From positions 310,001-374,000 of the forward strand of contig JASJOG010000084.1 of the NCBI GenBank assembly GCA_030142905.1: 64,000 nucleotides of DNA, given 5' to 3'. The notes under the pieces are model-generated. The model saw only the letters and a program-made list of their open reading frames with translations. It ran no database searches and was not told where the DNA came from. Positions 12,001-24,902 of the stretch are shown one piece after another. Numbering within the stretch: the stretch's first letter is position 1; the number at the start of each line of letters is the position of its first letter. The DNA is from Heliopora coerulea (taxonomy: Eukaryota > Cnidaria > Anthozoa > Scleralcyonacea > Helioporidae). The position numbers and the translations under genes were made by a program.

Positions 12001-15000
12001 CATCAGTTGATCAAATTTCCAATAACTCACAGAATTTTACTAAGCCTGATAACACTACAGGAATGTTTCATGAGAGTAGTATAGCTTCACCTTCAATCCC
12101 ACCAGGAACCTTGCCTGGAACTTCACCTGCAGACTTTCACACAAACCCACCCGCAATTTCACCAGCAACCTTACCCGCGACGTCAACTAACTCACCCACT
12201 ACAACAAAAACTAACGATTACCCAAATTCGGAACAAAATTCAGTGACAGGAGATAATGTTATTCACTTAACAAGTAAAACAATGCAGCCATTGTCTAAAT
12301 CACTGTCTGCTCTCAGTGATAGCTTGAACAAGGCCCGCGCTGCTGGAGAACTGAAGGAAGGAAACTTCACGCTGACCAAAGATATAAAGGATTTATTGAA
12401 ACACATCACACAGTTAAAACAATTAGCAGACGACATTAGATTTGACGACAGACAATCACAAAAAGAAATAAGCAAAGAAATTTGGGTTGGTAGCCAATCA
12501 ATACCCAGTACCGAGTCGACTAGCCAATCAGTATCAAGTGCTGAATTCAGCAGCCTATCAGCATCAAGGCCAAAAACTAGCAACCAATCACCGTTAAAGC
12601 CACAAACAAATAACCAATCAATACCAAAGCCCTCTTTACTTAACGATTCAACACTACATGTTAAAATTTATAGCCAATTAAAACCAAGCCTTTATATAAC
12701 CAACCAATCGTTACCAAGGCCTAAAATCGTCAACCAATCAGTTGCTACCGGTAATGGAAATCCCTCACCAACAAGTACCGTGTCCCACGACGTAAAGTTT
12801 GCACAACCAAACAGCAACTTACAGGAATCATCACTCTCACAACCTTACATCATTTCTCAGGATGCTCAGTTTCTTAAGCCTAGCGGCAGTTCACGGGATG
12901 TTAATCCATCGCAACTAAGCAGGCCTCCTAAAGATGCAGATCCCTCACAACCAACCAGTACTTCCCACAGTGTAAAGATTCCGCAACTAAGCAGCAGTAT
13001 GAAGAATGCAAGGTTCTCCCCATCAAGCAGCACTTCCCAGAATGGTGCTACCCACTGGCCAGTAAAATCAAGTGGTTTCAAACAAATTACAATGTCAACG
13101 GCTGCAACCCAGAGCTCCAAACCAGTTCAACTGCCTGGGGATAAACCTACCAAGGACTTTTTCGCAGTTGAAAGTAATTTAGCCAAAAGCAGTGAACCTC
13201 CAGCAGCGAGGCCCAGGTCTTCAATACCAGGTTAGTAAAGAAACCAAGCACATGCTTTACTATTGAACGTTTAATTTATTATTTAACGTTTGTATTTCCT
13301 GACAGACTGTGACATCAACCTTGGGTTCGTTTTGGATGGCTCAGCGAGTATAGAAGGAACGAAGCGTGGGAACTTCTTGAAAATGATAAATTTCGTCAAA
13401 GACATCATCCACGAATTCACGGAACTTTCGCGCCAAGTTCACGTTGGAACGCTCATCTACAGCACAAAAACAACGGTTGTTTTTACTTTTGGCACCAAAG
13501 GGACAGAAGAAATGATCGATCGTTTGTTGGATAATGTCCATTACCCAGGGCAGGGCTCGCTTACTGGAAATGCTCTGAAAGAATCTTGGAACACAATATT
13601 CAGTGCAGCACCACGAGGAAGAAAAGGTGTACTACTTCTCCTCACAGACGGTCCATCCAACGATGATGTCGCCGCTCCATCCAAGTGGATCAAGGACGCT
13701 GGTGTTGAGCTGTTCGTGATAGGCCTGGGCAATGCATACGATGAGAGGCAGTTAAACACCATGGCCAGCGGTCCTACCGAGGAACACGTCATGATCAAGC
13801 AATACGACGAACTTAAGTCGTCAGTGCAGGAAGTGAGGAATAAACTGTGTGGTTTTAACGCCAACCAAAGTACGTACTAAGTTCAAACTAGGTCAAACGC
13901 GATCGCCACGTGATTGTCTTTGGTCAAGTAACTAAGTGTCTCTGATACCAATGGTGTGAGGTAATGATATAATGGCCAATTTTACAAAATGATTGCATTT
14001 AATCTGCATGTGAATTAGCTCCGGCAAACCTCTTCCCAGCAAAAGAATTCATTTCAAATTTCGGTCACTATAACGAATCTATACAGCTAAGTTTACAACT
14101 TCATTCGAAAAATAAATCAGTAGCAATACTGTAACGGGACCAATTGACGCTACTTCAAAGCACGAACCCATAATAAGTAACGAGTACGCATGCTCGCAAT
14201 CTTGTGAACTCAGGAACCTTTCGTAAGCTCTTGACAATAATGGAAACCATGTCCTTTTCATCACCAGTCAGATGCTCTACATGTTGAGATACATCCATGC
14301 AGATGGCATTGTGGTTAGAAATTTACTGAATTGGTCTTAGTTTATCTATTATTTGTCCAATACTGCTTACTAGACAGCAGTTATACTAAGACTTCATCTT
14401 ACGCAGCTATATATGACAATCACGAACCAGCACAATAGGCAACCTTCGCTCGCCATGTGAGTCCAGGCTGCTAAATGTTTGGACCATCTCACCAACAATT
14501 AAAATGTCCTTGGTTTCATTCCTGTTGGGGACCCAGAAAACTGTTCAGAGTTTATAGCTCGAGAGTATGCGCATTAATGCATATCAAGAGCAATCGATAA
14601 CGGTTCTTCGGCGACATTGAGAATTTACGTCCGTTTTGTTTTGGGAAAATCTAGAATATTAAATCTTGACGGTTAGCCAACTTTAGTTTAAAAACTCACT
14701 AACCCACTTTATGTTCTTCAACAGTTCTTCAGCTGATGACAAACCCAAGTTATAACAGGGACGACGTCATGACCACAAGTCAAACGGCCTTTCCACCAAA
14801 CCAATGTATCTTGGACGTGGCGTTCCTGCTCGACGGCTCAAGACAAGTGGAGACGAACGGCGAAGGAAACTTTCAGCGTCAAATAAACTTCGTTAAAAAA
14901 GCCACGAAATTTTTACCTCTTTCCCGTGACGATGTCCATATTGGGGCAGGGTTGCTAGGAGACAGTGAAGTGATGGTGTTTCCTATGAACGAGCACTACA

Positions 15001-15464
15001 CGACGAACGCAGTTGATTACGAACTGGACCATATACGGTACCCTGCATCGTCGGTCATTCAACCCCAAGACTTGAAGTCCGCACGGGACATCATGCTCTC
15101 GGAAGGCATTCGGGATGTGGCTCCGCATGTTTTCGTCCTGGTGACGGATGTCAGTTCGTTGGATTCTTACCGACAGGCCGTCGACGACTTGCGGAAGGAG
15201 GGAAATGATGTAGTCATGCTAGGGGTAGGATCATTTTCTTGGAAACAGGAGGTCAAAGTTCGATCTACAGTAGAGGGATTGATTGACCAAGTGGTGACGT
15301 TAGAGATTGCCGACGAAGAAGAAGCCGCGAAGCAATTTACCAAAAACTTGTGTAAACTAGCATACACAAAGAGGTCGGACATACCGCATCAACATTGGAA
15401 ACATTCAAATAAAGTTCTCAATAGAAACCCTTGGGGAGACGTCAGCGAGGAACTGCTGATTTAA
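6021..15464 (+). CDS. Secreted multidomain protein: Cys-rich GCW domain, TSP1, acidic spacers, three vWA domains
   Basis: Predicted extracellular adhesion or matrix protein of about 1521 aa. Ten exons in continuous phase: 6021-6078, 7453-7695, 7883-7922, 8073-8299, 8529-8875, 9461-9701, 10277-10822, 11671-13230, 13306-13869, 14725-15464. Residues 1-19 are a signal peptide (MQATQFTVFMFSCIISLVQ). Residues 20-114 hold a domain common in cnidarian secreted proteins (GCWKDTWDRAIEPLEG, later GGPWSMQVY). Residues 114-189 hold a TSP1 repeat (WSKWTKCSQACGKG). Residues 190-385 are Asp/Glu-rich. vWA1 (386-567), a Ser/Thr/Asn-rich linker (568-1087) with 23-residue repeats and many NQS sequons, vWA2 (1088-1275) and vWA3 (1276-1521) follow. 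Only vWA2 keeps a canonical MIDAS (DGSAS, LLTDG). Architecture resembles coral coadhesin-type and skeletal matrix proteins, but a biomineralisation role is inference. A split into two genes is possible, though phase continuity argues for one. Confidence 0.82.
9972..10145 (+). repeat. Direct duplication of ~55 bp in an intron
   Basis: Two diverged copies (9972-10027 and 10091-10145) share CACTTGGAGACT and GGGCAGTCAAAGGCTTC. They lie just upstream of the first vWA exon. Confidence 0.6.
11778..12053 (+). repeat. 69-bp in-frame coding minisatellite (4 units)
   Basis: Units start at 11778, 11847, 11916 and 11985 (period 69 nt, 23 residues). Each begins with an ACAAGTTC block, includes a TTGATCAAR core, and encodes a VDQVSNNSRKS-like segment. 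The middle units are almost identical, so the array is young. It sits at the start of the linker exon of the vWA protein and adds copies of a potential N-glycosylation site (NNS). Confidence 0.92.
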
Positions 15465-16237
15465 ATGTCAGTGTTTAAAACAACATGACAGGGAAACTGA
15501 TTACTAACATCGCATAGACTTGATTCCTAATTTATTTGAACTCTCGTCATTCTCGTGAAGCAGTTTCTTCCACCAGCACTATGACTTTTGTCAGTTGAAT
15601 CTGCTTTGCTGTGCAATTCGTTTCCTTTCCCGGGATGGCAAGTTGTGAGCTACCGTTAATAGAGCCAATGCAAGTGGGCAAGCTGGATGTAATAGTTGTG
15701 GGATTCTCAAATAGTTCACAGCATTTTTACTTGAATAGTAAACTGCGTTGAGGTGCATGGAATTTGATACAGCGGTTTGCCACTCGTGAGTTTGAGATCA
15801 AAGTCACGAGTGTTAAACCCGTTGTCCACTTCATTCGAGTAATGCGCATGCTGGTAAGTACGCTACTCTACGTTTCGTTAAGCTACACATGAAGTGAAAA
15901 ACGATCTCAACATTAACTATCAACATCTTAAGTCCCTCTATATCCCATTTATCCCCAAATTCCTCAGTGTGCCCGAACACTTAAGTAACTCTTACCATCT
16001 ATCCTTCATTTCAGCATGCAATTATTTAGAACTCTTTAATTCATTTTCCATACATCCACTTCGCGACCTCCTGTAAAAACGTGTGTGTGTGAACTACAAT
16101 TTACAAATACACGAAAGTCATGTCATTTTTCCAGTGATAAATTAAAATATTCAAAAAAAGTATTCCATTCACGACAGAGCGCCAAGGATACGTTGAAAAT
16201 TCAGTAACATATCCCATTAAAATAGTGCCAGTAGAAA
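15465..16237. other. Intergenic spacer, convergent 3' ends
   Basis: Separates the convergent 3' ends of the vWA protein gene (+) and the BRD10-like gene (-). It should hold both 3' UTRs. I see no ORF with coding character and no clear repeat. Confidence 0.55.
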
Positions 16238-19200
16238 TCATCCAACAGGGCTCATTAAATCCATCTCTAGACCACTCATCAGGCTTTGAACATCGTCATT
16301 TAATGCCGTCTTTACAGGAGACTGGTGACTAGCTTCTAGTGAGCTATCGTCTGCCATCCCTGTGATTTCATTTTCCGTGGATGAACTCAGTTTATCTTGT
16401 GTCTCCACTGCGCAATACCGTTTGCTTGGTGGTTCGTGACTGTCAATTAGCGGCGCGCTTTTACGAACGTCTTCGAGTTTATTGCATTTACCATTTTGAA
16501 AGACATTAGTACTATTCCGGAAGTCGTTACGGTTTACGACATCATCCATACTTGTTTCATATTTACTACAGTCCTTAATATCGGCAGAGTAGTTCAGTTC
16601 ATCCTGGCTGTCACGTGGGTTTACGTCGTCGACATCCATAGTAGTATCTTCACTCTTACAAACGTTCTTCACGCCATTATCATCTAAGATCCCAATGTTT
16701 CGGACATAGCTACCATTATTCTGCACGGCTTGTTCATCTTCTCTATCACTGCATCCCAAAGCCTCGCTTTTTTTCATGTCTTGAATACACGTTCGATCCT
16801 CATAAACCCCAGGCTTCCCGGTATCATGGACATCCTGCCTAGCTCGACAACCTTGCCCCGTTCCACCATTTTTGATTGATTCACTTTCTAACACAACACT
16901 TTCCACAGGAACATTGTTTACCTTGTCGGAATTCTCGGAAGTAAATTCTTCCGAATGAGCGCTATCAATATTATCAGCTTTCACGGAATCTATGTGTAAT
17001 CTCGAAAGTGGCAGCGGTTCTGAATATTCTGTATTGATGTCATGAATTGTATCAGATTTCTCCGAAAGAGTGTTTGTTCTAGGAGTTTCAATCTTAAGGT
17101 CATTAGTTCTGTCAGAATTTCCACGACCAACGTTCATTTCCACTAAAGATGTTGATGATATTTTAGTGGAGGTTTCGTAACCACCAAATGTTCTCTTCCT
17201 GGTCTTGTTCCTACTCCTTGTTACCATACACGACAATGACGGGTTCTCGTTCACCAAAAGATCCTCTCGTGGCTCATCACTCTGCGCTATGCTACAAAAC
17301 ATCTCATCTCCAGACTTTTCCTCAGTCGGCCTTCGCTCATTTGAATTCGGATCTTCTTTAACAAGAGTTGTTTCCTTCACCGGTGGAGTTTCATGGGCTA
17401 CTTCAGGCGGGTCTCCGTGCTTGCACTCCTCTTCTTGGACATGTGTAGTTTGAATGATGGACTCGTTCCCTTAGAAAATGCGGAGTATTTTATGTATTAT
17501 ATAGTTTACAGGGTAGCACTACACGACAAGACTACTTTCAAAAACCACTTTCATTTACCAGGATTAGTATTTCTAGTATTATCCTTCATTATAAGCATCT
17601 TCTATATACATACACATACGCATACACACACACATACCGACACATATATCTATACATAAACATATACCTAGACCTAGACCTATCCATATGCATGCACGTT
17701 AATAGATATACAGATACGTATGAATCTCTGCACATCGACATATGCACATGTGTACGTATAACAGTGTAGTGTATATGGGTGTGCGTGTGCAAATACGTAC
17801 AATAAACACACAGCTTCGAAGTCGTAGAATAATTTAAAAGTTCTATGCAATAAAATTACCTTTTTTACCGGCATCTATCAAAAAGTAACAAAATACCTGA
17901 ATTGCTAGGTTCCTCAGGTGCCTTCCAGTCCCTCATTAAGTTCACCATGCCTTTAATCTTCGCTTTAGTGTATTTTCCTTCCGACATGCTCAGCTCGTCC
18001 CCTAAGGACGAGAGAGCATCGTGAAGTTCTTTTTCCGACTGCTTTCGCGTCGGTCTACCTCGTCGTTTCTTTCCGGATGGAGTCGTAGCACTGCCGGAAA
18101 ATTTCTCACATAAAGCACGAAGACTCTCGACGTCAAAACAAACAAGTTCAAAACCTTCTTCGACACTCGAAAGTAGGTCCTTGCTCTTCGATCCTGATTT
18201 CCTCGATCTTGATTGGCTACCACGGCCCGACTTGAAGTAACTGCTGACCGACTATGACGAAGGAAAGCAGAAAATGATGATTGCTGATCTGCTTCTCTAA
18301 ATTTCTATATTCTTTTTGTTGCAAAAGGTAGAGGTGAAAATTTAGAATAAAATCTTGAAATGCAGCTAGTCCATAACTTTCAGGATCTTTTATCGTGAGC
18401 TGTCATGGTTCGTAATCGAAACAACTTCAAGAAAGCGATGCAAATGTCAATATGCTGTATATTATGACAAAATGGATAGCGAGACAAGAAAAACGGGAAA
18501 ATGAAGCGTCGCAAAGAAGTCGCGAAACTTAGACAAAGAAAAAAATGTTTAGTATTCCTCTTTTGAATAAACCCAAGCCTGCCTGATGAAGTGATTAGAT
18601 TCGCCTGGAACTAAGAGTTAAATTTCTTAAAGTTTTATCCAATGTGGTCCAACTGGAACCAGCGAGGTCGATGAAAACGTCCAGATGACAATTTATTGAA
18701 CTGTAATTTATGATTATGGTTGATTTGGGCAATCAACGATCAGAAAAAGTTCCCTTTTTCTCGCAAAGCAGTCTGTTTGTTTTGTACATTTACGCCATTG
18801 TAATGTAGAAATGATCTCCCAAACCCGCCAACTACTTCTATGTAACATCTGCGTCTCAAAAACGCAAAACTAAATTTCCCATTTGATGAAGAACGTTTCG
18901 AAATAGCTCTGAAAAACATGTTTTTGAGACCCTTCATTTGAAGACAATTACACTTGAGTTTCTGCGCACTTCGTCCACCTAAATCGCATTGCTCATTCCT
19001 TTGCATTTTGCCTTTCTTACGAAACGTAGTTCATTTGTAATGCAGTTGTCGAGCTATTTGATTTGTCATTCACTATCTTCCTGCTGAATGGCAGCAGTTT
19101 TCAAGCGAAATAAAGAATTTTCTTTTTTCGTCGACTAAATTTTGATAAAGTCGCATTTTTTTAAAACTCTTTTTTCCACCTGGCCATTTTGTAGTACCGT

Positions 19201-22200
19201 AAATTTCATATTTTAAGTGTAATGGCATAAAAAATCTGTAAAATACGGTTTCCTGATATTGGCGAAAATAAGTACGCGAAAATATACGAAAAAGTAGTTG
19301 TGAGAACCCCAAAACACACGTGCGATAAATGCTTAAATTAGTGCCCAGTCCTGCGACCAAGGAACGTCCGGCAACCTTCTTAAACGGCCCAAAATTACAG
19401 TTTTACTTACAGTAGACGCCCATTTCCTGTACCACTCAGCTGTCGAGGGCAAGGGAGGTTGTTTGTATATCCGAATGTCTGTCGCGTCAAATATGGGAAA
19501 GTAAATATAGGAACAGTTCGCCTCGTCGTGTCCAAGATTAACTTCACGAAACGGGGTCGTCTCCGCGTTGCCGAGGTAATCTCGTAACTGAGGTTCGTAA
19601 TCCTAGAATAGTGAACATAATCAGTTTCTTAAATCATAAAGTTTCTTCGATTGGATAATTTAAATACCGGAGAACAGTTTGTTGAGCTGGTGCTAAGTAT
19701 AGTTCCGCAGATCAAGATTGCAAGAGTTGAGCGAAAAGCAGCCACTCCGAACCATGAGAACAGTCTAAAGAGCCATTCAGGCTAGGTATGGAAGTGGAAT
19801 TTATCACACAAGCACTAGTATTAGGACTTTGGAGATCAAGATTTCAAGTACAGAGTGACTAGGGGTCAGTTATCTCTTTGGCAACAGTCTCAGGAGCCAT
19901 TTAGGCAGAGAAAGTACAATACTATATGCACTCACCAAGCAATCATCACACAATGTTTTCAATATCAACACACGTTGGTGCAATGACAAGTCCACATAAG
20001 ACTTCTCCTTCAATGGGTTGCTTTCTCCTATAGGGAAAAAACCCAACAAAATAAACCGCCACCCAGACATGATTTGTTGTAATGTTGCAATTCCACTTAT
20101 GTTAGGATGCATTAAAAAAAAAAAAAGCAAACAACAAAACAGTAAAGCACACATGGGATACTGAATGACAAAACAGTCATTCTGAAAACAGAATTTCTAG
20201 TAAACTTAATACTCAGTTAACTTCTTCTGGTTCTTGGATTTATAAATCAATGGTCATTCTATTCATTTCAGAAGTCAGTTCAATAGAGGAACACACATGT
20301 ACAAATCATTCAAGGTGTACTCCCAAATTGTGTCAAAAGAAGCACAGTCAATCAGCACATATTTCTTTACAATTTGGCAATTAAAATTGATCTATTGAGA
20401 CACATTACCTAAGATTTCAAAGAATTCATAATCTGCTCTAATTTGTGCAACCTGGAAGAAGTGAGAGATAAAATAATGCATATTATGGTTATTTCTTTGG
20501 TAATAAGGGTACTCCATAACAACATTGTTTACTGTATGGTACTCCTCTGATCCTGCCCAAGTTTACAGACTCGTAACAACCCCTTGTAATTCCTTTGTCC
20601 CAGTAAGTACAACAGTTAGGTTTTCCCAAGATAAATTTCCATGCTCTCATTATTATTTTAGCTCTTGTGTGGGCATCATCCATGATAAAAAAAAAGCATT
20701 AAAGTTGGAGAGAAAAGCTCATCATTCATCGATATTTGGTAGAACTGCCACAGCTTGGGCAGAAGGTGACTCCACCACTGTTTCATAGTTAAGTAAAATA
20801 CCTAATGGTTAACTAAATTTTTGGATGCAAGGGATTTCTGGTTTTTCATCATGTCAATTCTATTCAGGAATGTTACCTGCAGTAACATAAATTTTAATGT
20901 TAAAATCACTAAAGTTTTGCAAATTTATAAAGACATGAGAAATAGGTTGAAAATACTGGGTTTTTCCAAAACACAACATTTCTTTACCATTATGCAATTG
21001 TCTGAATATTATTAGACTGACATTATACATTATACATGTCAAGCAAAACATGTCTGTTTTGCTCAGGCAAATCTGTCTTCAAACTCTGTCCTCAAAATGA
21101 AATAATATTTTTGTCCAGATTTCTTGCTACCACATGGATGAATGCATAAATCTTACCGATTGAAATTCTTCAGCTTCTCTGGCCATATACCTCATATCCA
21201 GCCTTTCCCTCAGCTTTTTCTCCCATAATGTGAATGTCATGGGTGGTTTCTTGTGGAAACTAAAAGTAAAAATGTCATTAAATAATTATTGCATGAATAA
21301 ATAAAAAAATGGCAAAGTTGATGTTTTGCAAAAGCCAAGTTAAACTTGGGCTAATCCTGTTTATTTAGAACAGAAAGCTAGCTGCATTACAGCATAGTTT
21401 GTACCTTTTTCGTTGATTAGGAGTGGCCAGAAGAGCAGTAAATATCTGGGCCATTTGACGTGATTTGTGTGGAATAACAATGCCTCTCTCAAATTCAGTA
21501 AAGTTCAGCTCATTCAGATTCAAAGCCTCTCTGAACAACCACAAGAAGCTGCCAACTGATGGGATCTAAAAATGTCAGCACCATAATGTGTGAAAGAACA
21601 TTGGAATCAATACTGTGGTGTAAGAACAAAGTTTTAGCTGAACTATATACACTTTTTAAGTCTATAATTAGAGATAAAGTTGTTCACTTTTCTCAAATTG
21701 AATTCAAGTTTGCAATAGCACATAAGCCTGATTACATTCCTTAACCTTTTAATGGGCAGACAACCCATTCTGCCAAATAATTGAATAATCTTGCATTAGC
21801 CAGAATAAAATACTAATGTGCACCCTTGGGTAAGACAAGAAGCACTGTTTGCTGATGAATAAAGTTATTACTACCTAATTCATATTTTGCTTGCCAGCAT
21901 AAACTACTAATTACTGAAGAGCATGGATGGAACAATCCTACAAGGTACATGTCTGTTTGTCCCTAAGTACATACCTCCCACATGGTTTGCAGCTCCTTCA
22001 ACACATCAGGAGTGTATACGTCTTTTTCCCATTCATTCAATTCTTGCATCAGAGCTTCATTTGCTTCCTTTCTCTCTTTTTCTTTTAGTCTCCTTGATTC
22101 TTTCTGCTTTTCTTCCTCTTCCAGTATCAAGTGGTTTACCAAGCGTGATGTTTGGTCCGTGTTCATTCCATTAAAATAGGATGATCGTCCAGACCTCCGC

Positions 22201-24902
22201 CGACGAGTACCTGACAGATAATGACAGTATTAAAACATAGCAGCAGCAGAGTCTGCCTTTTTGCCAAGATCTGCACCATTTTACATACGAACTACCAAAT
22301 ATTATCATAGCTAGGGCAACAGAAAGCTTGTTTGACATTTTAAAGGCAATTCATTCACCCCAGCAAACTTTCACTAGACTTGAACGAAGAATCTGTCTAA
22401 CATGTGAATGCAGTCAGATTAAATTTAGACTGGTTTTGAGTCCACTTATTCAAGCTGGTCTGAGTAAAGACTGAAATCAGACCTGATCAAGTATGTATGT
22501 AATTAGACTAGCTTCAGACACAAAATGGGCTGTCCTAATCCAGTCCGTGTTTGCTAATATTACCTTAATGCACTTTAACTAACAGAATTTCACAACACCT
22601 AAACCTTAATCTCAAAAAATTTCATGGGGCAACTCATCCTTGATGTGATGAGTACAATGTATTAGATATTTAATGATTTACATGATTTACAATGTAAGCA
22701 GTGGCATTGTATCAGATATAGAACCATGAACTGAAGGTGAGTGACTGTTTATCTGAAACATCAATGATGCAAATCTTGTAAAGTATTTATGATAAGAATA
22801 GATTTAAACATTCATGTTATTCAAAAAAGTTGAAGTTCCAAGGATTTTAGCAGAGAAATAAGGAGGAAAGTTCAAGTAAGGCAGTAGTTATATCACATTT
22901 ACAAGAACTTGCTAAGCTTAATTTAACCCATTACAAGAGAAAAAGGGTACTTAAGTATCATACTCTGGCAAATACCAGATGATTTTACTTATCAATGGGA
23001 TGTGTCCTGGGCATTAAAGGGCTAAAAACTATCTCCTTTACCCTAGGGGCTAGGGTGAACTTTAGCATTTTATTTTAGCCAATGTAAGATGATTTTACTA
23101 TTCAAAGAAATGCATCCTGGGGGTTAAAGAGTTAAAATCCTTTGTTTTCTTCATTAATTATTGATGAATGTAATAAGGAATGATACCTAGTTCTTCACCC
23201 TCAGCACAAGGATCTTTTTTATTGCGAAAAGCCATTGTAGCATGAAGAGTCACTTTATCTCTCAATGACCTAAAAAGGAGGGGGGTAAAATTTAATCATG
23301 AACAAACAACAAAAGCCTTAGTAATAAATAAAAGCCTTCAGTAATAACCTTTGACACTTACCTGTTCAATAAGGCCAGCTTTTGGTCTAGGATGTTTTCC
23401 AATTTTTGGGCTAATTTTGATATCCAATGGTTGGAGCCATTATATCTGTAACAATTCTCCAATATCAGCCTCATGTCAGAAACAATTTCAGTTATGCTTT
23501 GATACAAGTAACTTTTGAATTTACTTTCAACTGAAAATAAGAGCATGAAGGAAACAACTTAGTTTGCAATTTCATACCAGTCTTTTAACTTTTGAGCCTA
23601 CACAGGGGGAAAATTCAAGGGGGGTGGGTGGTAGTATGACACCTCCCAAAATACTAGAAATTCGCCAGGCAATCAGAGATCTTGCAGGAGACTAGGGCAA
23701 TACAGCCCAAGCACAGGCTTGTGGTTGCAGAGTTGAGTAAATTAAAATTTATAAAATTGGCAGTAAAAGGGATGATTGCATTGATGTATTTATGCACAGA
23801 CTCTAGAAAAATAGTTCTGAATTCAATGCCATCAAGAATTCAGTACATTATACATACAGCAGTTCTGTAACAGTACACGTACATGCATGTATATGTATAC
23901 TGTAGCTATATAAATTCAATTCATCAATTTTTTTTTGTGATATTGCTAATTTTTTTTATTGTTAACTGTTCTGTTTTGCCACTGTGCAATTCCATAACAA
24001 ACAGTAGGAATTTATGTGAAAACATAGAAGAACTGCAGTCAGGTAAAGGCATTATTGAAATAAACAAAGATGTGGTCCAAGACCACAAGTCTAGTAGCCG
24101 AAAGCTCGTCAAATTAAATATCTTTCTGGTCAGAGAACGTCTCTGTTTATTTCAATAGTAGGAATTTAGTTCAAATGCACCCAGACTGAAGCAGGCTTCC
24201 ATGTATACATTTCGATCAATTTTACCAAAGTTGCCACAGGGTATCACAGATTTTAGCAGGGCAATTCTACCTAACACTCTCCCAATGAAAAAGAGCTAGT
24301 TTTGCCCCTGAGCCCACATAGTTATGGGTTTGTAAATCCAAGTTTTACTTGCTCATCTTGTTAATGAAATAAATAATTTATGGAATGAAAGGAATCAAAA
24401 ATGAATGGGATTTGACAAGAGAAAAAAATTACTTTAAAGTTTATAACATTTAATTAAAGACAGGAATTCAAAAATAACCATAGAGTTAGACCTGAATGTG
24501 TAAAAAATAGAGTCTGAATAAATTTACATTACGTGAACCTAGATAATTATAATACTTACTTTGCCTAAAACTCATCGGTGTCTCTATCCTGGAGTAATAA
24601 TCCCAAAGACCCAAGCCTTCAGCATCAACTGGCTCAAGAAATGGACGTGTCACTGACTTATACTGGTCAGCCAAAAGCTCACGGAATATTCTATAGCCGT
24701 GTTGGACATCATAAGTAAACCTTGTCACATCCGGTACATGCGGTTCGTAGACTACTTCAGCCGACTGGTTTTTCCAAACATCCTTCAAAATGTTTTCACC
24801 TTGCTCAGTTTTTACGGCTTTCGCATGGTTCCGGGCTGGTTCTTCATTCACACTAACACCTGTATAATCTCCATGGTGCATGGTTAAAGCTTCTGGGTCC
24901 AT
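16238..24902 (-). CDS. BRD10: Bromodomain-containing protein, BRD10/KIAA2026-like
   Basis: Predicted nuclear chromatin-associated protein of 1002 aa. Minus-strand exons in transcription order: 24902-24560, 23530-23362, 23269-23187, 22210-21975, 21565-21405, 21259-21157, 20451-20409, 20027-19936, 19602-19411, 18251-17897, 17469-16238. Phases agree at every junction. The N-terminal third carries an atypical bromodomain (FLEPVDAEGLGLWDYYSRIE, MRLILENCYRYNGSNHWISK), followed by a basic patch (TRRRRSG) and a charged helix ending in ELQTMWE. Further blocks recall vertebrate KIAA2026 (VNLGHDEANCSYIYFPIFDA, DIRIYKQ). Exon 10 has a GRP AT-hook-like motif (KKRRGRPTRKQ). The last exon is a long acidic, Ser/Asn-rich tail without recognised domains. 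It is much shorter than my memory of the human protein (about 2100 aa), mainly through the tail. Orthology is judged from remembered sequence. Acetyl-lysine binding is inferred from the family. Confidence 0.86.
17600..17780. repeat. Degenerate ACATAC/TATACA low-complexity tract
   Basis: Alternating ACAC, ATAC and ACATAT steps in the last intron of the BRD10-like gene. It is a decayed purine-pyrimidine microsatellite and not coding. Confidence 0.7.
21741..21832 (-). repeat. TTAA-MITE family, copy 2
   Basis: Reverse-orientation copy in a BRD10 intron, starting at a TTAA (21741-21744). It contains TTAGCCAGAATAAAATACTA and TGCACCCTTGGG. Moderately diverged from the 49-kb copies. Confidence 0.65.
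22923..23027 (+). repeat. TTAA-MITE family, copy 3
   Basis: Begins TTAACCCATTA and contains ACCAGATGATTTTACT. It ends in a decayed inverted terminal block (GCATTAAAGGG). It is directly followed by copy 4 in the same intron. Confidence 0.75.
23037..23135 (+). repeat. TTAA-MITE family, copy 4
   Basis: Same orientation as copy 3, about 10 bp downstream. It carries AGATGATTTTACT and ends AGAGTTAA. The pair is a tandem insertion or duplication. Confidence 0.75.
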
